A DNA stretch of 64,000 nt, taken from Ascoidea tarda (nom. inval.). Taxonomy: Eukaryota > Ascomycota > Saccharomycetes > Ascoideales > Ascoideaceae. Position 1 is the stretch's first letter; every line of letters starts with the position of its first letter. Made by a program: the position numbers and the translations under genes. The notes under the pieces are model-generated. The model was not told the origin of the DNA. It made no database searches and saw only the letters and a list, made by a program, of their open reading frames with translations. Positions 47,637 through 56,582 of this stretch are shown one piece after another. The DNA lies in the NCBI GenBank assembly GCA_030560485.1, contig JAKTTS010000012.1, forward strand, positions 1 to 64,000. Reading direction: 5' to 3'.

Positions 47637-49175
47637 ATGATATCTATATGTTCAAGCTCCTTGAGATATTCAACTAATAATTCATCCAATTTATCAAAAT
47701 GTTTTAAACTCTGCACTAGACATCACAATAAAATAAATGAATTTGATGGTAAAGCTCATCAATATAATGCAAAATTTTCGACTTCAAGCAAACTCAATTC
47801 ATCATCAGCTTTCAAGGCTGCTATTGCAGCAGGCGAGAAGCTAATTGAGCCAACTGTTAGATTGAATGATCCATTTTCAATTGTTTCACATGAAATGTCA
47901 CATTTAGCTAAAAATATTGCAAGTTTAATTGGTTCAGGACATTCCACTTTGAATAAAGTTGCTGCATATTATTTTGAGAGTGATGGTAAGAAGTTGCGTC
48001 CTTTGATCGTTTTATTGATTTCAAGATGCTTGAGTGTTATTGATGAGAACGAAAGAACAAGATTGAATCCGGATTATATGGATAGTTATGATCAGCCCTC
48101 ATACAAGGGTACAAATTCATCGATTTTAACAATCACAAAGGGGGACGTTAATACATCATTATCTCCATTAAATATTTTACATGGGATAAATCCAAAGTTG
48201 ATTTTAGATCCGTTATCTAAACCATTGAGTCAATTGCCTAATATTGACCAATCAAGTAACTTGGGTATTTTGCCCAAGCAAAGAAGATTAGCAGAGATTA
48301 TTGAATTAATTCATACAGCGTCTTTATTACATGATGATGTTATTGACTTTTCAGACTCAAGAAGAGGTAGACCCTCAGGCAATTATGCATTTTCAAATAA
48401 AATGGCAGTTTTAGCGGGTGATTTTCTCCTAGCTAGAGCCTCTGTTGCTTTAGCAAGAATACGTAATCCGGAAGTAATTGAATTAATTTCAACAGCAATT
48501 GCCAATTTGGTTGAAGGTGAATTCATGCAATTGAAGAATACTGTGCTAAATAAAAATGAAAATATGTTGGATAGTGGAAAATATTTACCTCCACAACAGT
48601 ATGAAAAAGTGCCTGTAAAACTCGAAAGTCATGGAGTTCAAATTCCAAATGAAAATTTAAATCTTGATCATAGAGATAATATCCTAGCAGCATTTGAATA
48701 TTACTTGCATAAATCATATCTCAAAACTGCCTCGTTAATGTCTAAATCTTGCAGAGCCTCTGCTGTGTTATCTGGTGTTAATGAAGAGTTAATTGATTAT
48801 TGTTATGAATTTGGTAGAAACTTGGGATTGTGTTTTCAAATTGTCGATGATGTCTTGGATTATACAATTGCTGCTGATCAATTGGGTAAACCTGCAGGTG
48901 CAGATTTGAAATTAGGATTGGCTACTGCCCCAGTATTATATGCATGGCAAGAAGAACCAGCATTGGGTGAATTGATTGCAAGGAAATTTAATCAGCCAGG
49001 TGATGTTGAAAGAGCTATTGAGTCGGTTATGAAACACAATGGAATTGAAAAGTCCAAACAACTAGCTGAGAAATACAGAAACCTTGCATTGGAGAATTTG
49101 AAAAAACTTCCAGAATCAGAAAGTCGATATGCTTTAGAATTCATCACCAATTCTGTTTTGACAAGAACCAAATAG
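47637..49175 (+). CDS. COQ1: Coq1, mitochondrial polyprenyl diphosphate synthase for ubiquinone
   Basis: A 512-residue protein (S. cerevisiae 473) of the trans-prenyltransferase family. The first Asp-rich motif LLHDDVIDFSDSRRGRPSGN starts near residue 230 (D233, D234, D237). The second, QIVDDVLDYT, is near 402-410. The KLRPLIVLLISR block and GEFMQLKN are also present. The first 60 residues are Ser/Thr/Lys-rich with few acids (ISICSSSLRYSTNNSSNLSK), as expected for a mitochondrial presequence. An extra loop at about 145-215, before ILPKQRRLAEI, accounts for part of the length. The enzyme builds the polyprenyl tail of coenzyme Q from IPP. No in-frame CTG codon was found. Two decayed gene relics lie upstream. 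Confidence 0.96.
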   Translation: MISICSSSLRYSTNNSSNLSKCFKLCTRHHNKINEFDGKAHQYNAKFSTSSKLNSSSAFKAAIAAGEKLIEPTVRLNDPFSIVSHEMSHLAKNIASLIGSGHSTLNKVAAYYFESDGKKLRPLIVLLISRCLSVIDENERTRLNPDYMDSYDQPSYKGTNSSILTITKGDVNTSLSPLNILHGINPKLILDPLSKPLSQLPNIDQSSNLGILPKQRRLAEIIELIHTASLLHDDVIDFSDSRRGRPSGNYAFSNKMAVLAGDFLLARASVALARIRNPEVIELISTAIANLVEGEFMQLKNTVLNKNENMLDSGKYLPPQQYEKVPVKLESHGVQIPNENLNLDHRDNILAAFEYYLHKSYLKTASLMSKSCRASAVLSGVNEELIDYCYEFGRNLGLCFQIVDDVLDYTIAADQLGKPAGADLKLGLATAPVLYAWQEEPALGELIARKFNQPGDVERAIESVMKHNGIEKSKQLAEKYRNLALENLKKLPESESRYALEFITNSVLTRTK

Positions 49176-49529
49176 ACGAAAGCATGTCTTATTAATTTGT
49201 TTTTCTGGTAGCATATAGCTCTATCAGTGGTGCTTTTCTTAGCTGTGCTTTTCATTTTATCTTTTGTGTACATATGTCTTTATAAATGTGTTGTGTCTGC
49301 TTCCAGGAGAAACAGCACAGGTAGCTGCAATTCTCCCGCTGAAACTTATTCCCTGAGCGATTCGAACCGCAGCTGTCTGAAATAGACCACGTGGTTTCTG
49401 TGCTGTCAAAGTTCCAACTTCACAAACACTGAAAAGTCGTGAGATGGGAGAATTGTTCTGAAGAGCTGCCATTTAACCACAGAGCTGCCATATAATCACA
49501 GAACTACCACAAGCTCAGTTGCAATTGCC
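49176..49529. other. Intergenic region COQ1 / OST5
   Basis: 354 bp. A CACGTG E-box (49388-49393, inside the palindrome CCACGTGG) lies about 140 bp before OST5. A GATTCGAACCGC string near 49359 resembles a tRNA T-arm on the minus strand but has no matching stem. I see nothing else. Confidence 0.45.
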
Positions 49530-49784
49530 ATGGATTTGTATTCTCAATTGGCCCAAGAATGGGCTGATGCTGCCAGCTACCAGGAATTGGTTCCTCTAGA
49601 AAGCCAGCCTATTTTGTCTGTCATCGCGCTTTTGATCTCAGTGTTTTTTATAATCTTGTGTGTATTTACGAATAAATTGTCAAACAAATCAAATCTTTAT
49701 TATACAATATACTCAGTCATTGCAAGTCTATCGTTTGGTTTTGGTGCTATCTATCTAGCTGATTCTGTTGGTGTTTATATTTGA
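49530..49784 (+). CDS. OST5: Ost5, small subunit of the oligosaccharyltransferase complex
   Basis: An 84-residue protein (S. cerevisiae 86). It has a polar N-terminus (MDLYSQLAQEWADAASYQEL), then PLESQPILSVIALLISVFFI as the first membrane span. A short basic loop (NKLSNKS) precedes the second span (YTIYSVIASLSFGFGAIYLA), and the protein ends in DSVGVYI, where yeast has NSFGVYV. Length, two-span hairpin and C-terminal match support the call. Ost5 is an accessory subunit of the ER enzyme that transfers Glc3Man9GlcNAc2 to nascent proteins; it sits beside Ost1. Small size makes remote similarity weak, but the order of elements fits. Confidence 0.85.
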   Translation: MDLYSQLAQEWADAASYQELVPLESQPILSVIALLISVFFIILCVFTNKLSNKSNLYYTIYSVIASLSFGFGAIYLADSVGVYI

Positions 49785-49880
49785 CCGGGTATACCTTTGA
49801 TCTGCTCAGACATCACTTTTTTTCATCATTGATAAAAATAATAAATAACTATATCTTTAATAAATCATTTGTCTTTCAAT

Positions 49881-51338
49881 TTAAAAATAACTGTTTGATT
49901 CAAAGGGCCTGGATAAAATCAATTTATAACCTGAAATAAATCCAACAATTCCTTTATGGTTTATTGACCCACAGTTAATTTCATAGCTGGGCAAATTCAT
50001 TCTTAATTGTCTCATATGTTGGTTATTTTCCACTTTATTAAAGAGAAAATTATTGTTGCTGCTATTAATAGTATTTTTACCATTTTTACTCAGCAATGAT
50101 AACGATAGTGGAGCTGATTCAATTTCATTTTCTCTTAAATCATAAAATATACAGTTTTTTTTACCCAACTTTCCAATCAATAGTCTATTCTTGTCATTTG
50201 ATAAACTTGAACTCACCAATTTGTTTGTAAAATTATTATAATCACTTTCAAATTTATCAAACCCTCCTTTGTCTAAAAACCCTTCTAACCTACCGACTTT
50301 TATTGGTACATTAATGTGTTCATTATACAATATGCTGAATATCTTATAAATTCCATTCTTAAACAACACCAAAATATTTTCTCCGTTATTGCCCTCATCA
50401 GTACTTTCAAATACTTCTAATATTTCATTATTTTCATTTAAATTGAATGAATTATTAATAAATATTGTTTGATAATTTTTTTTAATTAACCGTTTCTTGT
50501 TTTGATTATTTTGATTGTTTGATTGTGATACATTCAAGTCAATATAATTCAAAACTCGAATTATATTTTTATCTTCCAAAACCAATATTGATCTATTATT
50601 CTTCATGAATTTAACTTTTATCCCATTGTTTGTTAACTTGAATACTCTTATTGGCTCTTTTATTGATATCTTATAATCATAGATTGAAACGAGTTTATCA
50701 TCAGTTATAACAGATATTATTCCCTCATCGTTAATATCAAAGTTAATAATGTTTTTCTTATTGGTATCGATTCTTAAAAATTCTAAATTTTCATTTTCAA
50801 ATGTACTATTCCCAACATCATTAAAGCTTTTCTCATTGTCATTACCATTACCAATAATAGCATTATTCTTGAATGAAAAATAATTCGAATGATTAATCAA
50901 TACTAATACCCCACTATTAAATGACCCAACTAAAACAAGTTTTGATGTAATTCGAATCAAATCAATTGACTTTATTGAATCTTCAAACAATTCACTATTT
51001 TTGAACAATTTAACTATTCGGATATTTTTTCGTTGAAAATCAGTTGACAAAGTATTTGAAAGATAACTGAGATTATTTTCCTCCTTAAATGTACTTTTAT
51101 TGCTGAACTCATTTATTGATGATAATATTACTAGATTCTGATCAGATCCTAAGGCGATTATATCCTTGTACCAATCTATACAGTTGATGCTCTCTTTTAA
51201 ATTGAACGAAATCGATAATGAATCCTCTTCTCCATTTTTAGTCGAGTACGAGTTATCAAACACCTCAGGAACATAAAGCTCTGAGCTATTGCAATGAACC
51301 AAGTTAATTGATTCACAGATATCTCTCTTTGATGACAT
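49881..51338 (-). CDS. Unrecognised protein, possibly WD40-like beta-propeller
   Basis: A 485-residue protein from the ATG at 51338; the frame is open further but the upstream codon at 51356 is TTG. I do not recognise the family. Repeating beta-strand-like segments resemble degenerate WD40 blades: INCIDWYKDIIALGSDQNLV, KLVLVGSFNSGVLVLINHSN, FDINDEGIISVITDDKLVSI, and NRLLIGKLGKKNCIFYDLRE. The C-terminal block MRQLRMNLPSYEINCGSINH, followed by GIVGFISGYKLILSRPF, looks conserved in style and would be a good search query. No signal peptide or membrane span is present. It is convergent with OST5 (96 bp between stops), with UTR1 downstream-to-upstream on the same strand. Composition is AT-biased like its neighbours. 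Confidence 0.6.
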   Translation of the reverse strand: MSSKRDICESINLVHCNSSELYVPEVFDNSYSTKNGEEDSLSISFNLKESINCIDWYKDIIALGSDQNLVILSSINEFSNKSTFKEENNLSYLSNTLSTDFQRKNIRIVKLFKNSELFEDSIKSIDLIRITSKLVLVGSFNSGVLVLINHSNYFSFKNNAIIGNGNDNEKSFNDVGNSTFENENLEFLRIDTNKKNIINFDINDEGIISVITDDKLVSIYDYKISIKEPIRVFKLTNNGIKVKFMKNNRSILVLEDKNIIRVLNYIDLNVSQSNNQNNQNKKRLIKKNYQTIFINNSFNLNENNEILEVFESTDEGNNGENILVLFKNGIYKIFSILYNEHINVPIKVGRLEGFLDKGGFDKFESDYNNFTNKLVSSSLSNDKNRLLIGKLGKKNCIFYDLRENEIESAPLSLSLLSKNGKNTINSSNNNFLFNKVENNQHMRQLRMNLPSYEINCGSINHKGIVGFISGYKLILSRPFESNSYF

Positions 51339-51755
51339 TTTGTTTGAGGATTCCAAAATAAGTATTGTTTTATGATCAAATAAATTTCAATCCAATAGCG
51401 ATCGTTGACGTTTTTATAGTCCCATTTCAAGTTTGCAAAATTCTAAATTTCAGCTTTTCAGATTTTCAAATCGGCATAAAAACTCAACTTAATAAAATCT
51501 TAAATAATTTGCAATTATGTTCATATATTATCATATTTATACTACTGACTGTATTTATTGTATTTATTCTACATATCTAAAACAAAAACCAAAAAGAAAG
51601 AAAACCGAAAAAACACGAAAAAAACCCAAAAGACAAAAAAACAAAGATAAAAATATTCAATCTAAACCCAAAAGTGCCTCAAGATCAGCTCAAGTACACC
51701 AAATAAAAGAAATCCAAAACCATTATCTAAAAAAAAACTTAAAAAACCATTGCCA

Positions 51756-51860
51756 CTGTCATTATCATTGTCATTATCATTGTCATTGTCATTATCATTA
51801 GCATTATCATTAGCATTATCATTATCATTGTCATTAGCATTATCATTAGCATTATCATTG
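51756..51860 (+). repeat. ATTRTC-type microsatellite 3' of the NAD kinase gene
   Basis: About seventeen hexamer units of ATTATC, ATTGTC and ATTAGC in tandem, lying just beyond the 3' end of the NAD kinase gene. In one minus-strand frame they would encode NDNDNAND-type repeats, but no gene starts there. Confidence 0.85.
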
Positions 51861-51892
51861 TTGTTATTTATCACAATTCATTATACATCAAG

Positions 51893-53137
51893 TCACATTG
51901 CAAGTTTGGTCATTGGCTTTTGTTTTTTTCTTTCATTCCAATTCAATGTATCACTCAATCTTTTAAACCATAATAACTTTGAAGTATCGTTCTTCACAAA
52001 ACTTAAAGGGTATCTGCTGGGAGTAATGGTAACAAAATCCCCATTCTTCAATTCAATTCGATTTTTCCCATCAAAGGAACACCAAACTGTACTTCTTGAG
52101 TTATATGGGACTCCAACTCTCAAAGTTATGGTTTCGGGAATAATTAATGGCCTAAATGACAAAGTATGAGGACAAATTGGTGAAACCAAAACCCCTGGGA
52201 TCTCTGGATGAACCAATGACCCTCCAGCAGATAGAGAATAAGCAGTAGATCCCGATGGTGTTGCAATGACACAGCCATCAGCTTCAATTGTTGTTAATGG
52301 TTCAAAATCACCATATAAATCTATTGAAGTCATAGTCGAATTTGGGCCTCTATCAAATACAATATCATTAAAGATGATGTATGTTTCTAAGACTTTGTGA
52401 GTTTCACGAAAGTTATAAGAATCCTCAACATAATTAGTATTATCACTATTTCTTGCAATTTCTTCAGACAAATCTCTCATGTTGGCGAGGGATACCATCG
52501 TTTGCTTTCCATTTGCTAATGCGTTGTCGTTTTCATTTGTGTTTGTATTTGAATTTGAATTTGCATTTTCATTTTCATTTTCATTTTTGATTCTGCTTTG
52601 ATCAGACCTCATGACGGTACATTGAAATCGTCTTCTAACAGAACAGTGAAACCCATTCTTTATCATATTTCCTAAAATTTCTTGATGGTTTTCAAACTGA
52701 TAATCTGTTAAAAATCCTAAAGAGCCTAGCCCAAAACTCAAGACTGGTGGCATGTAAGATTGAAACAATAAGCTGGCAAACAAAACAGTACCATCACCGC
52801 CCATTGTAATAACTAAGTCAAACAAGTCTGGCTTGAAGGTAAATGATTCGGAATTCCAAAACTTTAGACCTGATTTAGACTTTAGTGTTTCCTTATATTC
52901 TAAAATCTCGTTATATCCAAAATCCTTAATCATCTTTAGCTTATCTTGAATATAAATATTAATTCCATATTCTTTAAGCAGTAGGAGATATTTGACTAAA
53001 GTTTTGGTGTCTAGAATTGGCTCGAGATCATAAATCTTTGTAATAATCAAGATATTTGATATCTTTGATTTTATGGTGATTTGGTTATTGAACTGAGGTA
53101 CATAGTAATTATCAACTAACTTATTAGCAATTGTCAT
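51893..53137 (-). CDS. UTR1: ATP-NAD kinase, Utr1/Yef1 type
   Basis: A 414-residue protein (S. cerevisiae Utr1 530; Pos5 414). The NAD-kinase motif GGDGTVLFAS is at residues 113-122. It is followed by PPVLSFGLGSLGFLTDY and the second signature EADGCVIATPSGSTAYSLSA, then AGGSLVHPEIPGVL and CPHTLSFRPLIIPE. It phosphorylates NAD (and in Utr1 also NADH) to NADP(H) with ATP. The N-terminus (MTIANKLVDNYYVPQF) is not a mitochondrial presequence, so I favour the cytosolic Utr1 class over Pos5. An acidic Asn-rich insertion (NENENENANSNSNTNTNEND) near residues 187-206 is unconserved. The length equals Pos5 only by coincidence, as far as I can judge. Confidence 0.92.
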   Translation of the reverse strand: MTIANKLVDNYYVPQFNNQITIKSKISNILIITKIYDLEPILDTKTLVKYLLLLKEYGINIYIQDKLKMIKDFGYNEILEYKETLKSKSGLKFWNSESFTFKPDLFDLVITMGGDGTVLFASLLFQSYMPPVLSFGLGSLGFLTDYQFENHQEILGNMIKNGFHCSVRRRFQCTVMRSDQSRIKNENENENANSNSNTNTNENDNALANGKQTMVSLANMRDLSEEIARNSDNTNYVEDSYNFRETHKVLETYIIFNDIVFDRGPNSTMTSIDLYGDFEPLTTIEADGCVIATPSGSTAYSLSAGGSLVHPEIPGVLVSPICPHTLSFRPLIIPETITLRVGVPYNSRSTVWCSFDGKNRIELKNGDFVTITPSRYPLSFVKNDTSKLLWFKRLSDTLNWNERKKQKPMTKLAM

Positions 53138-54090
53138 GATTCTTTTGAATTGATAAAAGGTGGTAGGAGGCTTCCTCTGAGCTGATTAGAAGCTGTCTGA
53201 TCAATCATTATCTGAAGCTATTTATATAAGACAGTGCAAATCAATAGAATCCCCGTTATTTGGTTGATTCTTGGTTGATTGTTTGTTATCTTTTGATAAA
53301 ACTTATAGGGATAAGTTGCACTGGTTTAACAAAAACAAACCAGCCAAAACTTAATATAATAAAGGAATTTGACCCAACACAAACCATGGGAATAACCTAC
53401 GCCAATTCCCTATGGGAATTTCAAAGGAACCATTGTGGTGTTAGTTGATAGCAGCAGAAAATAATCAAGAAAGAAACTTTTGGCATTTGATAAAGCTAAA
53501 GCAACATTATACATTACGAGATCTATCCCTCGCTCGTATGCCTGTTATTCCACTATTGGAGCTGAATAGAATGGCAATGAATCGGTTGTTTCGCTTCACT
53601 TCCTTTTTTCTTTTTTGAGGAATCTTTTGTTTTGTGAAACAGTATTCCAATAATTTCTGGGGGAATAGAGAAATAGTGTCTATTTTTCATAAAAGCAAAG
53701 TCTCATATTTCAACACCTTCTCTCTGAAGCAAACCTAAATCCAGAATGCCTTTGGGATAAATGATAGGAAAATAAACATAAATTTTATTCTTAGTTGTTG
53801 TTGATCCAGCTTTTCTTGTTCTGTTTATCGTTGTATTAGCCTGGGCTCTTCTGGATCTTAAATGTGCCCCCAACTATACCCAGTATCCACCTGGATAATG
53901 CTTCATGGAGGAAAAAACTTGAGACATCAAATGCTAATCCAGCAAATAGAACGTTAGCGGAATTGCTGTGATAAACTTTCTCCAACCTTCGAGATGCAAT
54001 CCAGACTGTTCAACAGACTTGGGATTATATTTGTATTGATCCATTATAGTTGGTTGCAGTAGTAAGTTAATACGAGGTGGTTGTTGAGAT
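53138..54090. other. Divergent promoter, NAD kinase / Ca3427-like gene
   Basis: About 950 bp of mixed composition. Short open frames (for example 53260-53448) show no family resemblance. I see no RNA gene or repeat. Confidence 0.45.
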
Positions 54091-55017
54091 ATGGTTTCGA
54101 AGACCCTTAATATCGGATATATTCCAGAGCACTTTTCTACTCCAATTTATTTTGCCAAAGCCAATTGTTATTTTGCAAAGAACAGTTTATCAGTTGAGCT
54201 AGTTTCCTATCCATCTGGTTCAGGCCATCTTATTCAATCTCTCAAAGATGGATCGATTGATATCGCCATTGGACTAACAGAAGCCTTTATTCGTGGAATC
54301 TGTGACGGAGATAAAGAGTATTCTATAGTTGGCACATATGTTGATTCACCACTCTGCTGGTCAATTTCATCTGGGGTTGACAGAGATGATATTACTTCCC
54401 CAGATGACTTGAATGGCAAAAGAGTTTCTGTTTCGAGAATTGGATCTGGTTCCTATGTTATGTCCTTTGTATTAGCATTACAGAGAAAGTTTTCCAAACC
54501 ATATTTCGACTCATATCCAATCTGCCATAATTTCAAAAATTTAAGAGACTCAGTTAACTTGAAATTACCTGATAACAATTCAAAGGAATTGGGTAATAGT
54601 GATGCATTTATGTGGGAGTATTTTACTACAAAGAAATACTATGATCTAAAAGAAATCAAGAAAATTGGTGAGATTTATACCCCATGGCCATCTTGGGTCA
54701 TTGTATCAAGCAGTTCTCTTTTAAAAGAATCCAAAGAAGATGTCGATAAATTCTTGAGTTCGATCCAAGAAGGAATCTCATATTTTGTTAAAAATCAAGA
54801 AGAATCGGCTAATTATATCTACCAAAATTTAGATTATTCAGAAGAAGACGCAAATAGTTGGTTAGATACAGTGATTTTTAGTAACCAAGTTAGTAAGATT
54901 GATTGGCAAAAGATTGTTGAAAATACCAAGAAAGTTTTACAAGAAGCTGATGTTTTGCAAGAAAAAGATGAAAAGGTAATTGATGAAAGGTTAAAAGAGT
55001 TTGTTTTAAGCAAGTAA
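54091..55017 (+). CDS. Periplasmic-binding-protein-like fold protein (Ca3427 / THI5-TauA-like)
   Basis: A 308-residue soluble protein. The opening LNIGYIPEHFSTPIYFAKAN, the SVELVSYPSGSGHLIQSLKD segment and DIAIGLTEAFIRGICDGDKE follow the layout of type-2 periplasmic binding proteins of the NMT1/THI5, SsuA and TauA kind. In these, a ligand binds between two lobes. LNGKRVSVSRIGSGSYVMSF and WEYFTTKKYY are the second-lobe equivalents. To my knowledge a Candida albicans protein of this sort (Ca3427) has a solved structure and unknown ligand, and its family is otherwise mostly bacterial. No signal peptide, no membrane span and no transporter neighbour are present, so it is probably a cytosolic sensor or enzyme. 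A pyrimidine-precursor (THI5) role is less likely because the THI5 active-site motif is not visible. Confidence 0.8.
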   Translation: MVSKTLNIGYIPEHFSTPIYFAKANCYFAKNSLSVELVSYPSGSGHLIQSLKDGSIDIAIGLTEAFIRGICDGDKEYSIVGTYVDSPLCWSISSGVDRDDITSPDDLNGKRVSVSRIGSGSYVMSFVLALQRKFSKPYFDSYPICHNFKNLRDSVNLKLPDNNSKELGNSDAFMWEYFTTKKYYDLKEIKKIGEIYTPWPSWVIVSSSSLLKESKEDVDKFLSSIQEGISYFVKNQEESANYIYQNLDYSEEDANSWLDTVIFSNQVSKIDWQKIVENTKKVLQEADVLQEKDEKVIDERLKEFVLSK

Positions 55018-55199
55018 ATTTGAGACAGTTTATTGTCCACCAATAAGTAATCTGCAAATAGTTATCTATTTTAAATGAATGATAGTTTTTTTCTTTTTTT
55101 TTTTGAATTCTACTTATTAGTTACTTGAGTTGGTGAGAAAAGGAAAATCAGTAGTTTATTAGGTTAGCTTAAAAAATCTATAAAAAAATCATTAATTCA

Positions 55200-56582
55200 T
55201 TATTTGGATTCAAAATGTCTAATAGTTTCATCAATGGCTTTAGCAACGTATTCAACATTATTTTCGTTAAGACCAGCAACAGAAATTCTACCAGAACCAA
55301 CTAAGTAGATGGCATGTTTTTCAGCCAATCTTTCAACATGTTCTTTCTTTAAACCAGTAAATGAGAACATACCGATTTGATCAGTTATATGGTTCCAAGT
55401 ACCTGGGGTGTTTAATTTTTCAAGGTTTTCTCTTAGAAGAGCTCTCATTTTGTTGATTCTACCAGACATGGTAACTAAATCCTTGTTCCATTGTTCAGAT
55501 AATTCTGGGGAAGACAATATTTGAGCAACAATTTTAGCACCATAGGCTGGTGGGTTTGACAATTCAGATCTTGTGATTTTTTTCAATTGAGAAGCAATAG
55601 CAGAGAGTAAAGGCTCATTGGTTTCAGGCAAGACGACATGAAGAGCACCAACTCTTTCACCGTACATACCAGTGTTCTTAGCAAAGGATTGACAGATGAC
55701 AATTGGAGTATCCAATATTTCTACACCCTTTCTTAAAGCCCAGGCGTCTTTGGTTAAATCACCGGAGGCAAAACCTTGGTAGGCAGTATCGAAGATAGCC
55801 AAGTGTTTCTTTGATTTGATGGTGTTAAGAATCTCAATCCATTGTTCAGGAGTTGGATCCAAACCAGTTGGGTTGTGTGCACAAGAGTGCAATAGGAAAA
55901 TAGAACCACTTGGAGCATTGTTGATATCTTCCAAGTAACCTTCAAAGTCTAAAGTCTTTGAAGCATCATTCCAGTATCTGTAAGTTTTAACATCAAATCC
56001 TTGACTGTCAAAAATTTGGATATGATTAGCCCAGGTTGGTTTTGATACGTAAAATTTGGATCTGTTTTCTGAGCTGATTGTGGTATCGGCGTTAGCAGAA
56101 GAGATGTTTCCAGTGTAAAATTTGCTTAAAAAGACACCAGCAAGATGTAAGGCACCGGTTCCTGATAAAGTTTGAGAAGAAACAATTCTATTTTCTGAAA
56201 AGACAGAAGATTCTGCACCTAAAGCGACTTTGGAAGCAGCAACAGTTAAAGTCTTGAAACCATCGATGGCTAAATATTCGTGGTTATAAAAAGGATCAGC
56301 CTTGACTAATTCTTCGGCGACTTTGACAGAAGGCAAGATCCATGGTTTACCTTCGTTGTCTCTGTAAGCACCTAAGACCAAATCGACCTTTGGAGATCTT
56401 TTGTCAGCTTTTGAACGAGCAGAGATACCAAATAATGGGTCTGGTGGCAATTGTTTAATATTGGCGAAAGCTGGGGTAGAAATTGATCTCAAAAATAAGT
56501 TTGCAGATAAAAATGGATTGATTTTTCTCAAAGATGAGGATAAACCAGATCTGGTTGTTGTTCTTAAGTTTAAAGCTTGCAT
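55200..56582 (-). CDS. AAT2: Aspartate aminotransferase, Aat2-type sequence with a mitochondrial-type leader
   Basis: A 460-residue PLP enzyme that interconverts aspartate plus 2-oxoglutarate with oxaloacetate plus glutamate. The PLP lysine is K302 in CQSFAKNTGMYGERVG. Other signatures are SLSGTGALH-like SSQTLSGTGALHLAG, HSCAHNPTGLDPTPEQW and SNPPAYGAKIVAQIL. The body follows S. cerevisiae Aat2 (cytosolic/peroxisomal) far more closely than Aat1, for example KLNTPGTWNHITDQIGMFSF and GRISVAGLNENNVEYVAKAI. However, the first 36 residues (MQALNLRTTTRSGLSSSLRK, then INPFLSANLFLRSIST) are basic, Ser/Thr-rich and free of acids, like a mitochondrial presequence. The C-terminus ESK is not the AKL peroxisomal signal of Aat2. 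No in-frame CTG codon was found. Confidence 0.95.
   Translation of the reverse strand: MQALNLRTTTRSGLSSSLRKINPFLSANLFLRSISTPAFANIKQLPPDPLFGISARSKADKRSPKVDLVLGAYRDNEGKPWILPSVKVAEELVKADPFYNHEYLAIDGFKTLTVAASKVALGAESSVFSENRIVSSQTLSGTGALHLAGVFLSKFYTGNISSANADTTISSENRSKFYVSKPTWANHIQIFDSQGFDVKTYRYWNDASKTLDFEGYLEDINNAPSGSIFLLHSCAHNPTGLDPTPEQWIEILNTIKSKKHLAIFDTAYQGFASGDLTKDAWALRKGVEILDTPIVICQSFAKNTGMYGERVGALHVVLPETNEPLLSAIASQLKKITRSELSNPPAYGAKIVAQILSSPELSEQWNKDLVTMSGRINKMRALLRENLEKLNTPGTWNHITDQIGMFSFTGLKKEHVERLAEKHAIYLVGSGRISVAGLNENNVEYVAKAIDETIRHFESK

Noticed and set aside
49355-49375. Possible tRNA T-arm (GATTCGAACCGC, minus strand)
   Set aside because: The flanking bases do not form a five-pair T-stem, and no acceptor, D- or anticodon arms surround it.
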